From positions 30,683,001-30,747,000 of the forward strand of contig NC_134021.1 in the NCBI RefSeq assembly GCF_040712315.1: 64,000 nt of DNA. Direction: 5' to 3'. Below the pieces are notes generated by a model. The model did not search any database. It worked only from the letters and a program-made list of their open reading frames with translations, and was not told the DNA's origin. Shown here piece after piece: positions 9,766 through 21,444 of this stretch. Origin of the DNA: Castanea sativa. Its lineage: Eukaryota > Streptophyta > Magnoliopsida > Fagales > Fagaceae. The position numbers were made by a program, and so were the translations under genes. Each line of letters begins with the position of its first letter. Position 1 is the stretch's first letter.

Positions 9766-11662
9766 GGTCACGCATCTTCCTCTCGATTACAACACTTAGT
9801 TTCTAGAGGTTTGTTAGGTTCAGTATCTAAATAAAATTTTGATTGTGTTTCGTGTCAATTAAGAAAGCAAACATCTTTGCCTTTCCATAATTGTAAATCA
9901 ACATCTACTGATATCTTTGACCTCATTCATTATAATATCTAGAATCCCGATATTTTGTTATCTTTGTTAATGATTATTCTTGATATAGTTGGATTTTTCA
10001 TATGAAATTTTTTTCTAAACTATTACAAGTATATTATAACTTTGCAAAAATGGTTGAAACTCAATTTTCCAAACGCAACAAATTTTTTTGATTTGACAAT
10101 GCTCTTGAATATACTCAACATGGTTTTAAAAACCGGACTGAGGCAAAAACCGTTTTTACCTCCTGTTCTCAGTTTAACTCGATTTTTGACTGGTTTTGAG
10201 GGTTTTTACCAGACCAAACTGGTGTTTGATTCTTGGTTGAACCGATCAGACCGGCTAGTCCAATTCGATTTTTAAAACCAACGCATCTTCCTCTCGATTA
10301 CAACACTTAGTTTCTAGAGGTTTGTTAGGTTCAGTATCTAAATAAAATTTTGATTGTGTTTCGTGTCAATTAAGAAAGCAAACATCTTTGCCTTTCCATA
10401 ATTGTAAATCAACATCTACTGATATCTTTGACCTCATTCATTATAATATCTAGGATCCCGATATTTTGTTATCTTTGTTAATGATTATTCTTGATATAGT
10501 TGGATTTTTCATATGAAATTTTTTTCTAAACTATTACAAGTATATTATAACTTTGCAAAAATGGTTGAAACTCAATTTTCCAAACGTAACAAATTTTTTT
10601 GATTTGACAATGCTCTTGAATATACTCAACATGGTTTTAAAAACCGGACTGAGGCAAAAACCGTTTTTACCTCCTGTTCTCAGTTTAACTCGATTTTTGA
10701 CTGGTTTTGAGGGTTTTTACAAGACCAAACTGGTGTTTGATTCTTGGTTGAACCGATCAGACCGGCTAGTCCAATTCGATTTTTAAAACCATGGGTCACG
10801 CATCTTCCTCTCGATTACAACACTTAGTTTCTAGAGGTTTGTTAGGTTCAGTATCTAAATAAAATTTTGATTGTGTTTCGTGTCAATTAAGAAAGCAAAC
10901 ATCTTTGCCTTTCCATAATTGTAAATCAACATCTACTGATATCTTTGACCTCATTCATTATAATATCTAGGATCCCGATATTTTGTTATCTTTGTTAATG
11001 ATTATTCTTGATATAGTTGGATTTTTCATATGAAATTTTTTTCTAAACTATTACAAGTATATTATAACTTTGCAAAAATGGTTGAAACTCAATTTTTCAA
11101 ACGCAACAAATTTTTTTGATTTGACAATGCTCTTGAATATACTCAACATGGTTTTAAAAACCGGACTGAGGCAAAAACCGTTTTTACCTCCTATTCTCGG
11201 TTTAACTCGATTTTTGAGTGGTTTTGAGGGTTTTTACAAGACCAAACTTGTGTGATTCCTGGTTGAACCGATACAAACCGGCTAGTCCAATTCGATTTTT
11301 AAAACCATGGGTCATGCATCTTCCTCTCGATTACAACACTTAGTTTCTAGAGGTTTGTTAGGTTCAGTATCTAAATAAAATTTTGATTGTGTTTCGTGTC
11401 AATTAAGAAAGCAAACATCTTTGCCTTTCCATAATTGTAAATCAACATCTACTGATATCTTTGACCTCATTCATTATAATATCTAGGATCCCGATATTTT
11501 GTTATCTTTGTTAATGATTATTCTTGATATAGTTGGATTTTTCATATGAAATTTTTTTCTAAACTATTACAAGTATATTATAACTTTGCAAAAATGGTTG
11601 AAACTCAATTTTCCAAACGCAACAAATTTTTTTGATTTAACAATGCTCTTGAATATACTCAA
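9602..11662 (+). repeat. Four-copy tandem array of MITE plus integrase segment, unit ~517 bp
   Basis: Units start at 9602, 10119, 10630 and 11147 (spacings 517, 511, 517) and the array ends at 11662. Each unit is the 164-bp MITE followed by about 350 bp of copia integrase. Unit 2 has lost six bases at the MITE right end, which gives 511. The units are nearly identical. Junctions read actcaaCATGgttttaaa; the unduplicated downstream sequence at 11657 reads actcaaCATGctttcc, so CATG is the shared microhomology. Confidence 0.95.
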
Positions 11663-12511
11663 CATGCTTTCCAAGCTATTTTGCATTTATATGGCACTAT
11701 TCATCACCTAACTTATCTAGGCACCTCTTAGAAAAATAGTAGGGCCAAACAAACTTTCATCATATTCTTGACATTGTTCGTGCTCTCATTCTCTCTACCA
11801 AAGTTTCCATCCCTTTTTAAAATGAAGCTGCTCTTCATGCTGTTTATGCTATTAATCGCATTCTCAGCACTGTCATTCAAAACCAAACTCCATATGAGCG
11901 TCTTTTTGGGTCATCTTCTGACTATCACCACCTTCGCTCCTTCGACTTTGCCTATTCGTTCTTCTTCAGCCTTATTAATATAGCAAACTTGGGCCTTGAT
12001 ATAGGCTTTGTGCTTCCTTGGCTATGGTGAAACTCAAAAGAGGTATCAGTGTTATGATCCTATCTCTCATCATCTTCGTATCTCTCAAAATGTTGACTTT
12101 TGGGAACATCCCTCATTTTTTGAGCTCTCTCACTTTCGTTCCTCCCTATCTACCTCCTTTGTCTTAAAACTCTTTCCAGACAAGCAGCATATCCCTTTCA
12201 TAGTTACTCCTGATCCTCCTATAGACCTCACTGACCACCCACTAGATATTTTTTATGCCTCTCCTGGATCACCATCTAATGAACAGGTGGAAGACGAATA
12301 GGTCGAAGACGAGTTACCCCACTTTATGCCTGGGTCCCCTACTCCTACTTTGTTTGAAAATCATGCACAAGACATTCTAACTCGTCACTCAACTTGGATA
12401 AGATTTATTCCTGCACATTTACTTGATTATCATTGTTACATTGCCCTTGCTGCATTATACGAGCCTCACACTTATCAAGAGGCCTCCACTGACCCTAGAA
12501 GGGTCACATGA
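11663..12511 (+). pseudogene. Copia A integrase C-terminal half and linker, broken
   Basis: Downstream of the array, ALEYTQHAFQAILHLYGTIHHL continues the integrase core. Further segments keep family order: PYERLFG near 11890, CFLGYGETQKRYQCYDPISH at 12008, and FWEHPSFFELSHF. The acidic linker contains EQVEDE, and the stretch ends with YEPHTYQEASTDP near 12490. Frames shift near 11700 and 12300 with stops. After 12511 no polyprotein match is seen. Confidence 0.7.
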
Positions 12512-12540
12512 CTCATAACTAAGTAATGTTTTACTTTTAA

Positions 12541-12908
12541 TGGTGCAGTTCACATTGAAGGATGTAGTGAGATGGGTTTATAGTATAAGTTTGAAGTACA
12601 AATGAGTACTACTTCTAACTAAGGTACATAAAATTCATAAAGTTTTGCTCAATTTCGTGGAAGTAGCATTATTTGGTCATTTCTCAAGCTCACCAAGAAA
12701 CAATGATTCCTACTTTGATGTATGATTTTTTACTCTTCTAACATCAACAAATATAAGTTTTGGTAGTGTAAATATATATCTCACAACCAATTAGAATTTG
12801 CATACCTGCAAAAAGAAGCAAAAAAAAAGAAAAAAGAAAGGGAGTTGAAGGACTCACCAGAGTCAAGCCTTGCTAGAGAGTGTTCGATGCCTAAAAGTTT
12901 GTAGTGGC

Positions 12909-12960
<52 letters not shown>

Positions 12961-14318
12961 GTGTACCTTTTGTTTGATGTAGAGCTCTCTTTATGTAGGA
13001 CTTACACGAGGTCTCTAATGCTGAGGGTATTGTAGTTCAATTGACACCTCTTGATATTTTGAATGAGAGTTCAAATTCCCTTCTCACCAACAATAGAAAA
13101 GAGAAGAAGGCCCCTAATTAAATTCTCATTAGAAGTCTTCGGTCAACTTAATATATCCCCTATCGGGTCAATTTAACTTGGTGGGAATTCCATCAAATTC
13201 ATTGTTTCCTTGTAAGTCAAAGGTGATTAATCTTATTTATATTAATTTTAATTTTTCAAAAGTGAAAATATATAAGGTAAATTACAACTCCCTAACCTCA
13301 AATGTTGATTTTTTTTGTTTCTCCAAATGTAGTTGCATCTCATAATAATGTCAACCAACCAAATCGATGCATAATTATGTGGAGAGAGCCAAATTTATCA
13401 GCTTCCAGTTTGCTTTTCAATGAAAATGGATTATATGTATACTTTCTCAAAGTTATTATCCTTGAATAGCCCAACAAATTTTACAATGAATTTTTTTATT
13501 CGTATATAATGACACATAAATCTACTAATGTCATTTATCATAGTTCTGCTATATCAACTGTAGGACATTTGAAAGATTTAAAAATTACGATTGTCACAGA
13601 AGTAACCATTTATTTCAGAAAAATATAGATCAATTATAAACTCAATCAGCCAACTTATCAAGTTTTCAAAAGTTTAGTAATTTTGCTAAATATTTTAATG
13701 GTTGCCATTGATTCTTTTAAAATATTTAATCCTCAAAAGTTTTTGTTAACAAGTGTAAAAAAGGGTAAAAGTTAAGGTGTATTTAATAATTGAGTTTTTT
13801 TATATTATTTGAAAAAAAAAATCAAATTATCCACAAATATAAAGAAAAACACATATAGTCAAAATGAATTACAGGTGCAATTCAATAAATTATTAACAAA
13901 AAAAAAAACTTTATAACGTTTATGCATGTTTCAAAAAAATATTTGAATTGCTAAAATAATATTATCAAATTTATTAATTTGTAACAAACACAATATTGAC
14001 CAACTACATATATGACTAGCAATATGGCTTGTCCATTCCATGTGATAAAATGGGGAAAAAAATATGGCTACAGAAAGAAATATGTATAATAATGAGAATC
14101 TTGACAAAAAAAAATATCATGAAAATTGTTTAATAACCCAAGTTTAGCATCAATATCATCATTAAAATTGACAATTCACATGCATAAGCACGAATTACGT
14201 ATTAGTTTTTTTTTTTTTTTTTTTTTAAGAAACACATTAGTATTTTATAATTGTAAGATCCTTAACCTATTTTACATGGTCATACATGACAAAAGCTTGT
14301 TAGCTGGCAGTCATACCC
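12541..14318. other. Intergenic, AT-rich, no gene seen
   Basis: No ORF with recognisable content. It holds an A-rich tract near 12815-12840, a (GA)n microsatellite at 12911-12953, and a T-run near 14202-14226. Nothing else is supported. Confidence 0.6.
12911..12953. repeat. (GA)n microsatellite
   Basis: About 21 uninterrupted GA units. Confidence 0.98.
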
Positions 14319-14321
14319 TTA

Positions 14322-14944
14322 GAGTCTGTTTGGTTGGGAGGATGGAAAAGTGAGAGAATAGAAAATAGAGAGATGATGGAAAAGTGGGAAAATAAAAAAG
14401 TTTTTAGTTTTCCTTAGTTGTGTTTGGTTGAGAGGGTGGAAAAGTAGAGGGATGGAAAACTTTTTGGTTTGGTTGAAAATAAGGTTTGTATAAATTTACC
14501 ATAATGTCCCTCTTAAATAAAAGAGAAAGTAATACATTATACTTTTTAAAAAATTGTGTATAGATGAAAGTGGACATTTCAAAAAAATAGCATAAGAAAT
14601 CATTCAAAAGTGTTTTCTTAAAAAATAATAAAAATAAAAATTAAGGGAAAAAAGAAAGAAAGAAAAGAAGAACCCACCACCTGACCAAACAAAAGACAAA
14701 AAAAAAAAAAAAAAACCAACATTACCGTGAAAAAATAGAACCAGAAAAGTGGGGGCAGTTTTGCCAAAAAAAATTTCTCACTTTTTACTTCAATTTGGAG
14801 AGATTGTATTTTGAAGAAGGAGGAGAGAAAACTTGTGAGTCCCATCACTTTTCTCTCCCCTCATTTTTTCAACTAAACAGTGAAAAATATTATTTTTTAC
14901 CCTCTTTTCTATTCTCTCTATTTTTATCCCAACCAAACACACAG
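14322..14944. mobile_element. PIF/Harbinger-type MITE, 623 bp
   Basis: The left end gagtctgtttggttgggagg matches the reverse complement of the right end (ccctcccaaccaaac type; here tcccaaccaaacacacag). The flanks are TTA (14319-14321) and TTG (14945-14947), compatible with a 3-bp TTA duplication with one change. It belongs with the copies at 25870-26588 and 27178-27877, which share the ggatggaaaagt subterminal motif. Confidence 0.75.
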
Positions 14945-15568
14945 TTGGTCTTTGTCTTTTATTAAAAGATTTTGACTTTTAGAATCAAGTAAAAACAATG
15001 TCAATGGGCATTATGGGCTTTTGGATCTGGAAGGATCTGAAAGAAAAGTCAGCGAGAACATCACGACATCAGGACAGTGGGTTCTAGTGCTATCCTACGA
15101 ATTTAATATCTGTCATTACTTAATGACAGATCAATTAAATCTTATGTGCTAAAATTTGTAATATATATCCCTAAAATCATTCATATTTTACTGTCAAATT
15201 TAATGAATATTAAATGGTCAAACTTGTTTTCTTATTAGTAATAGTTATGATAAGAAAGTACAGACTCATCTTGATGGTTTATATCTATATATGCATATTT
15301 AAAAACTGAATTGTAGCATTTAATATTGTTAAATTCTTTTATTGTGTCACATCATCTACGGATTTCTTATCCTCTCTCTTATTTTAAACTTTTCACCTTC
15401 TTATTAATTTCTCACCCTTATTGTTACACCTTCTTAAACTTCTCCCACTCATTTTATCTGTTGACCCAATATAACATCACATTGACATTTGAATCCATGA
15501 AAATTAAATTCATGGTATGTGTGTCTAACTTTCTTCAATTTTTTTTTGCTACTTTTTCACTGTTTTAG

Positions 15569-15708
15569 GACCTGCTTAGTAATGTTGTTCTAGTAACGTT
15601 GTTTAAGTACTGTAAAAATAAATGTGTAAAAAAATATTGTGAAAATAAGTATTGTGTTGTTTAAACAATGAAAACTGGTGTTCAAATAACGTTACCAAAC
15701 AAGCCCTC
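15569..15708. mobile_element. Small MITE-like inverted repeat
   Basis: gacctgcttagtaatgttgtt at the left is the inverse of aataacgttaccaaacaagccc at the right, with several mismatches. The length is about 140 bp. The target duplication is not clear, so the superfamily is left open. Confidence 0.5.
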
Positions 15709-16076
15709 AATTTTCAAAATATACCTTTTTAGTGTTTGTAGTAAATAGTAACCTCTTTATGTTTCAAACTAATGCACACGTGCGTATGTGTGTATACAAG
15801 TGGTAATCAGTAGTTGCACATGATCTATACAAGATAAAAGAAGATATCATCTGGTTATTGATTTTGTTTTGAGTATTGAATTTTGATAGTGACTACTTCT
15901 TTATTGAAGACATTCTCAAAACTTAATCCTGAACTACTGCTTCAATTCTAACATTGTTGAGTGATATATTCCCATAGCTTTAATATTTTCACTGCATTCA
16001 ATAATAGTATGTTACTGAAACTGAAAGCACTTATTTTGACTTGCTTCCTTATTGAGCATTATTTTGTTGTCACAAT

Positions 16077-19000
16077 ATGAATATGAATATGAATATGAAG
16101 GCAATTTGTAAACAGGAAATGGCGAGAACCCCCATTTACTTGATGGGGCTTCTTCTCTTGTGTTTCTTGGTAGCCTCCACAGAAGCAGAGTATGTGAAAT
16201 ATAAAGATCCAAAACAGCCACTGAATGTTCGAATAGAGGATTTAATGAGTAGGATGACTTTGGAGGAAAAGATTGGGCAGATGGTGCAGATTGACCGCAG
16301 TGTTGCATCGGCAGAAGTCATGAAGAAGTACTTTATTGGTAAGTATAGTAAAATTCACCTATCTTTATTAGTATTTTTCTGCTAAGACTTAAAGAGGAAA
16401 GAAGGTTAAAAGGTGTAGCATTATTTATCTCTCTGTTTTGGGCAGGGAGTGTATTAAGTGGGGGAGGGAGTGTTCCAGCTAAGGAGGCTTCTGCGAAAAC
16501 CTGGGTTAACATGGTAAATGAATTCCAAAAGGGTTCTTTATCAACTCGACTTGGAATCCCAATGATTTATGGAATTGATGCTGTTCATGGCCACAACAAT
16601 GTCTATAAGGCAACAATTTTCCCCCACAATATTGGAATTGGAGCTACCAGGCATGTAGAATAACTTGGACGTTAATATTTTTCATCTTTTTATTTTTTTA
16701 TTATTATTATTATTATTTTTTTTTGCTTCTCCTAGTCCAGTGTTGAAAACATATTCTTCGTGCAACAGGTATTGGTAAAAATATTCTATGTAAATCAATG
16801 ATGCCATTCCGATGCTATAAAGTTTCATCAAGCAATCATTTATTTTAGTAAATGTTCAAATTGCTCCCAAGATATATTAATTTTTATTGGAAATTTTTAG
16901 TTGTTTGAAGTTACCTGTGTTGAGTAATTAAGGGATGGAATAAATTGTTCAATCATGTGCAAAACCAACAATTTAATAAAATTAAAGAAAATCTGTGAGA
17001 TTTGAAATTTTATGAGTTAAAAGGCTAGCTGCTTTACTAGATGCCTAAGGGGCAAAACTCTATCAAAAATATAAATAAATAAATTTTTTTTTAAAAAGCA
17101 GGAAAATTCATAATCGCTTAAACATGGGAAAGCATGGGGGGGAAGTAAGAATATTGTTCAATCCTGTGAAAAGCAATATAAAATCATTTTCATTTCAAAT
17201 TTGATTTTTTTTTTTTTTTTTTTTTGCCTCTTTATCTACTGGCTTTTAGTCTAAAGGTTTGAATATCAAAATCCAACAAAGAATAAGGGTGCAGTGCAGT
17301 AGTATATATCTTAATCAAATATGTGATTCTGTTTCTGCCTGCCATTTACGATCAAACTTGTTTCTGATCAACCAGAGACCCTGAACTTGTGAAAAGGATT
17401 GGAGCTGCCACTGCACTTGAAGTTAGAGCTACAGGAATTCCATATGTCTTTGCTCCTTGTATAGCGGTAACTAAGTTGGTCAAACTAATGATTGCTATCG
17501 GAATAACAGACTGTTTTTTAACTGAAGTTGTGAGTTGTTTAACTACTCTACCTGTGCAGGTTTGTAGAGATCCTAGATGGGGTCGTTGCTATGAAAGCTA
17601 CAGTGAAGACCCCAAGATTGTTCAAGCAATGACTGAGATTGTACCAGGATTACAAGGTGACATTCCCACTAACTCTGCCAAGGGTGTCCCATTTGTTGCT
17701 GGAAGGTAAAAATCTTACCAAAAAGTTTAAGTTACCTCAAATGTTTTTATCCCTTATTTCACTCTATAGCCCATATAACATGAACTAGTAAAAAACTTGT
17801 TTTAGATAATTTAATGCAGTACATAATAATGAGAATTGGATCTAATTTCTAAAGTTCACATAACTAGAAGTTAACTGATAGATCATAGGTTTAGAACTTG
17901 GCAGTAATATTCTCATGTTATTAGGCAGTGTGTTATTTTTATTTAATAGAATGGCATGTACTTTCAAAATTTTAGCTTTAAAGTGCTAGTCCATAATCAT
18001 ATGCTTTGGTCTACATTACACCCTAGACCTATCCAGAATCCTTGTCATGTTTTGTCAGTAGCTAACATCCACTCTTATCCTTGCATTGTTAGTCACCTCT
18101 TGTTTGTCTTCAATTAGAAAGGCCTTTGACTTTTGTCAAGAGCTCTAACTGGTATATTTCCTTGGTTTTATTTTTTATTGATTTATTTGTTTTTAAAATG
18201 AACGAAATTTTAATAAAAGCTGTTTTCTAGGTGATGAAGTATATAATGCTTATAAGTAACAACTTTGGACCTTTGTATTGGTTGAGGACTACATATTCCT
18301 CCCTTTTATTGTGATATTTTAAACATTAAAATGGACCACGTATTCCTCCAAACCCCCTCAAACCCCTTCCAAACCCTTTTTTTTTTTTTTTTTTTTAAAA
18401 AGAGCAACTTCATGAATCCCTCCTTGAAATCATAGTCCTAGCTGCATCTGAAACCTCAGGAGGCTACATAATTTATGTAAGCAATTTTACCTGACTAAAC
18501 TGTCAATTCCTCAAGTCTTTGTGTTCCTTTGTGCAGAGAAAAGGTTGTGGCTTGTGCTAAGCATTATGTGGGTGATGGTGGAACAACTAAAGGCATCAAT
18601 GAAAACAACACAGTGATAGACAGACATGGATTGCTTAGCACACACATGCCTGGCTATTATAACTCCATCATCAAGGGTGTTGCAAGCATTATGATCTCCT
18701 ACTCCAGCTGGAATGGAATAAAGATGCATGCTAACCGTGATCTTGTGACTGGCTTCCTCAAGAACACTCTCCGTTTCAGGGTAAAAAGAAATTCATGAAT
18801 ATATCTTGATTTTTTCAATTGCTGACAATTGAAAAGAACAACTGGGAGCAACATATGAATATTGTAATTTGTTTCAGGGTTTTGTCATCTCAGATTGGCA
18901 GGGTATAGACAAAATCACCTCTCCACCTCATGCTAACTACTCATATTCTATTGAAGCAGCAATTCAGGCTGGCATTGACATGGTTAGTCAATGACCTTAA

Positions 19001-20141
19001 TTTTTACTGCTTAAACAGAACAGATTCACATCAATGCCTAACTAGTTTAATCTTCTAATATTTGTGATGGACACATACAGGTCATGGTTCCATACAACTA
19101 TACAGAATTCATTGATGGTCTAACCTCCCAGGTTAAGAATAAAATCATTCCCATGAGTCGAATTGATGATGCAGTGAAGAGAATTTTGAGGGTTAAGTTT
19201 GTGATGGGTCTATTTGAGAACCCATTAGCTGATTTCAGCCTGGTCAACCAGCTTGGAAGTCAGGTTAGTAACTCACAAACTTTGATTTGTCCTGTCCCCC
19301 TCACAAAGCAACTGAAACATTCTTACATCATTCTATGGATTTTCGCCACTTTTAAAGGAGCATAGAGAATTGGCTAGGGAAACTGTTAGGAAATCACTAG
19401 TGCTGTTGAAGAATGGTGAATCTGCAGATACGCCATTGCTGCCCCTTCCGAAGAAGGCATCAAAAATACTTGTTGCTGGCAGCCATGCTGACAATTTAGG
19501 TTATCAGTGTGGAGGTTGGACAATTGAGTGGCAAGGACTTAGCGGCAACAACCTCACTAAAGGTACATTGAATTCAGCTCACCGCCTTTTTATGATGGTC
19601 TGCTATCAGTAGTGGTACATTAATTAAGAATTCGCATGAACATTAATTCTCATGAGCAGGTACCACAATCCTCACTGCCATAAAAAATACGGTTGATCCC
19701 AAAACAAAAGTAGTCTACAAGAAGAACCCAGATGCTCAGTATGTTAAGTCAAACAAATTCGACTACGCCATTGTTGTAGTAGGAGAACACCCGTATGCAG
19801 AGGGAGCAGGTGACAGCTTAAATTTGACAATCCCTGACCCAGGTCCAAGCACATTTACCAGTGTCTGTGGAGCTGTGAAATGTGTTGTTGTCATTATCTC
19901 TGGCCGTCCTGTTATGATCCAACCATATATAACATTCATGGATGCCCTTGTTGCTGCGTGGCTTCCAGGAACTGAAGGACAAGGAGTTGCCGATGTTTTA
20001 TTTGGTGACTATGGTTTCAGTGGCAAGCTTCCACGCACTTGGTTCAGGACTGCTGATCAGCTGCCAATGAATGCTGGGGATCCACATTATGATCCCCTCT
20101 TCCCACTTGGGTTTGGCCTCACTACAAATCCTACTAAATAA
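16077..20141 (+). CDS. Glycoside hydrolase family 3 enzyme (exo-beta-glucanase / beta-glucosidase), secreted, nine exons
   Basis: Exons: 16077-16338, 16446-16650, 17376-17466, 17560-17705, 18537-18780, 18878-18982, 19081-19263, 19358-19562, 19660-20141. They join in frame to 640 residues, the usual length for plant GH3 enzymes. The family releases glucose from the ends of beta-glucans and glucosides, mostly in the cell wall. A signal peptide is visible ([12 protein letters not shown], cut probably near STEA). Family marks: [45 protein letters not shown] and [11 protein letters not shown]. The nucleophile Asp is at about residue 322 in VISDWQGID, and the likely acid/base Glu at about 528 in [12 protein letters not shown]. 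It ends with [13 protein letters not shown]. Intron 2 begins with GC; the others follow GT-AG. The start at 16077 gives MNMNMNMK; a second Met (16119) lies closer to the hydrophobic core. No lesion is seen. Expression is not shown by sequence. Confidence 0.95.
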
Positions 20142-21444
20142 GTTACTCCATTCATGGGAATTTAATGAGTACCCACTTTCACCAAAATAATAATAACAAA
20201 AGTTACAAAGATTGCGGCTTCAGTTTCATATTCTTGAATCTTGAGGCACCGCCAATTACTCCACAAAAGTCTTGGCGTTGGCTGGGTATGAGAATGTTAG
20301 TATAAATATTAAATATATAACTGTGCCTGTGGATGAATTAAACAAAGGACCAGAATTGCGTGACTGCCAGTTTGGCACTATAATTCCTGGCACCGTATAT
20401 TCAATTGGTTCTCCTAATTTTCTCGGACTCAATTTTGTCTCTACTATTAAATAACGAAAAATTAACACATTTATAAAGGTTATGTGACTAAAAAAATATC
20501 ACATCATTGTCGGAATGAAACAAATAAAATAGAAAAAAAAAATCCTCAATTTAAAAAAAAATAATAATAATTAGAAAAATAGCCTAAGTTTGCAATTTTG
20601 TTTCTCATCATTTTTTTGGTGATGACACACAATACATAAAAAATTTGATAAAAAATCAAACACTTGATCTCTAAGTTAATAAAATTTTCAACCACAAATC
20701 AAATGCTCAGATACTGTCAATACCATATTTTGCTTGCCTTGGTTTGCATGTCAAAACTCTCAATTTATGAAAAAAAAAATGCAAAAATTACCGTTTTGAG
20801 CATGAGTTTGACCTCAATTTGACTAAAAATCCGACCATCTAATTAGGATAAATTTAAGCCCATGTCATAGATAATTACTCTTTACTTTGACAATTGATGG
20901 GCCTAGATTAGACTTAAAACAAGCAAAACATGGCTAAAATGATGAAAAATTGCTTGACACTTGATCATTAAACTTGATTATAATTTAATCTTGATTGAAT
21001 TAGAATAAAACGATCATGGATTGGCTCAAATGATGCCTCGTTGGAAAGGCCTTGTTATTAAAATTCATTTGAACTAAAATGAATTTATCAAAATATCTAT
21101 ATAAAAAAATTCCAAATAAACTTTTTGTTTCAAAACATCAAGTTTGTCCAAATTAAATATCGATGCCAAACAACTAAACTCTTTAGAAAGTAAACCTTAT
21201 AAGCTTCCCAACAGAATCTCACTTGAGCAAAACGAGGGTCAAAAAGTCAAAAAAGATTTATATGAAAATAGGAAAAATCATGGAAACCATCAAAAAATTT
21301 CTTGCATCCTTATCCCAAAAAAATTAAATGGAGAATGAAATTATTGTTTGTGATAAGGATGCAAGAAATTTTTTAATAACTGACACTTTCACATGCTAAC
21401 AAGCTTAGACATTGACTACCTTGACCCATGAAGATAAAATAAAA
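20142..21444. other. GH3 3' flank and intergenic DNA
   Basis: A 60-codon open stretch at 20272-20454 has no recognisable motif and I do not call it a gene. The rest is AT-rich. A perfect 23-bp hairpin lies at 21292-21374. A ~39 bp sequence at about 20984-21022 recurs with two changes near 23768-23806. Confidence 0.5.
21292..21374. repeat. Perfect 23-bp inverted repeat, 37-nt loop
   Basis: Left arm 21292-21314 (aaaaaatttcttgcatcctt, then atc) and right arm 21352-21374 are exact reverse complements. No transposon ends or target duplications are visible around them. Confidence 0.9.

Larger units (their letters stand above)
7998..12511 (+). mobile_element. Ty1/copia element (copia A), truncated, no RT or 3' LTR
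   Basis: A short LTR (7998-8150) is followed by an exact TGGTATCAGAGC primer site, then gag, protease, GAG-pre-integrase and integrase remnants on the + strand. The polyprotein reads up to YEPHTYQEASTDP near 12490, where the RT domain would begin, and then stops matching. RT, RNase H and the 3' LTR are missing. The integrase region carries a MITE and is tandemly repeated four times (9602-11662). Confidence 0.85.

Noticed and set aside
20272..20454. 60-codon ORF after the GH3 stop as an extra exon
   Set aside because: The GH3 protein is complete at 20141 with the family C-terminus, and the ORF has no recognisable motif.
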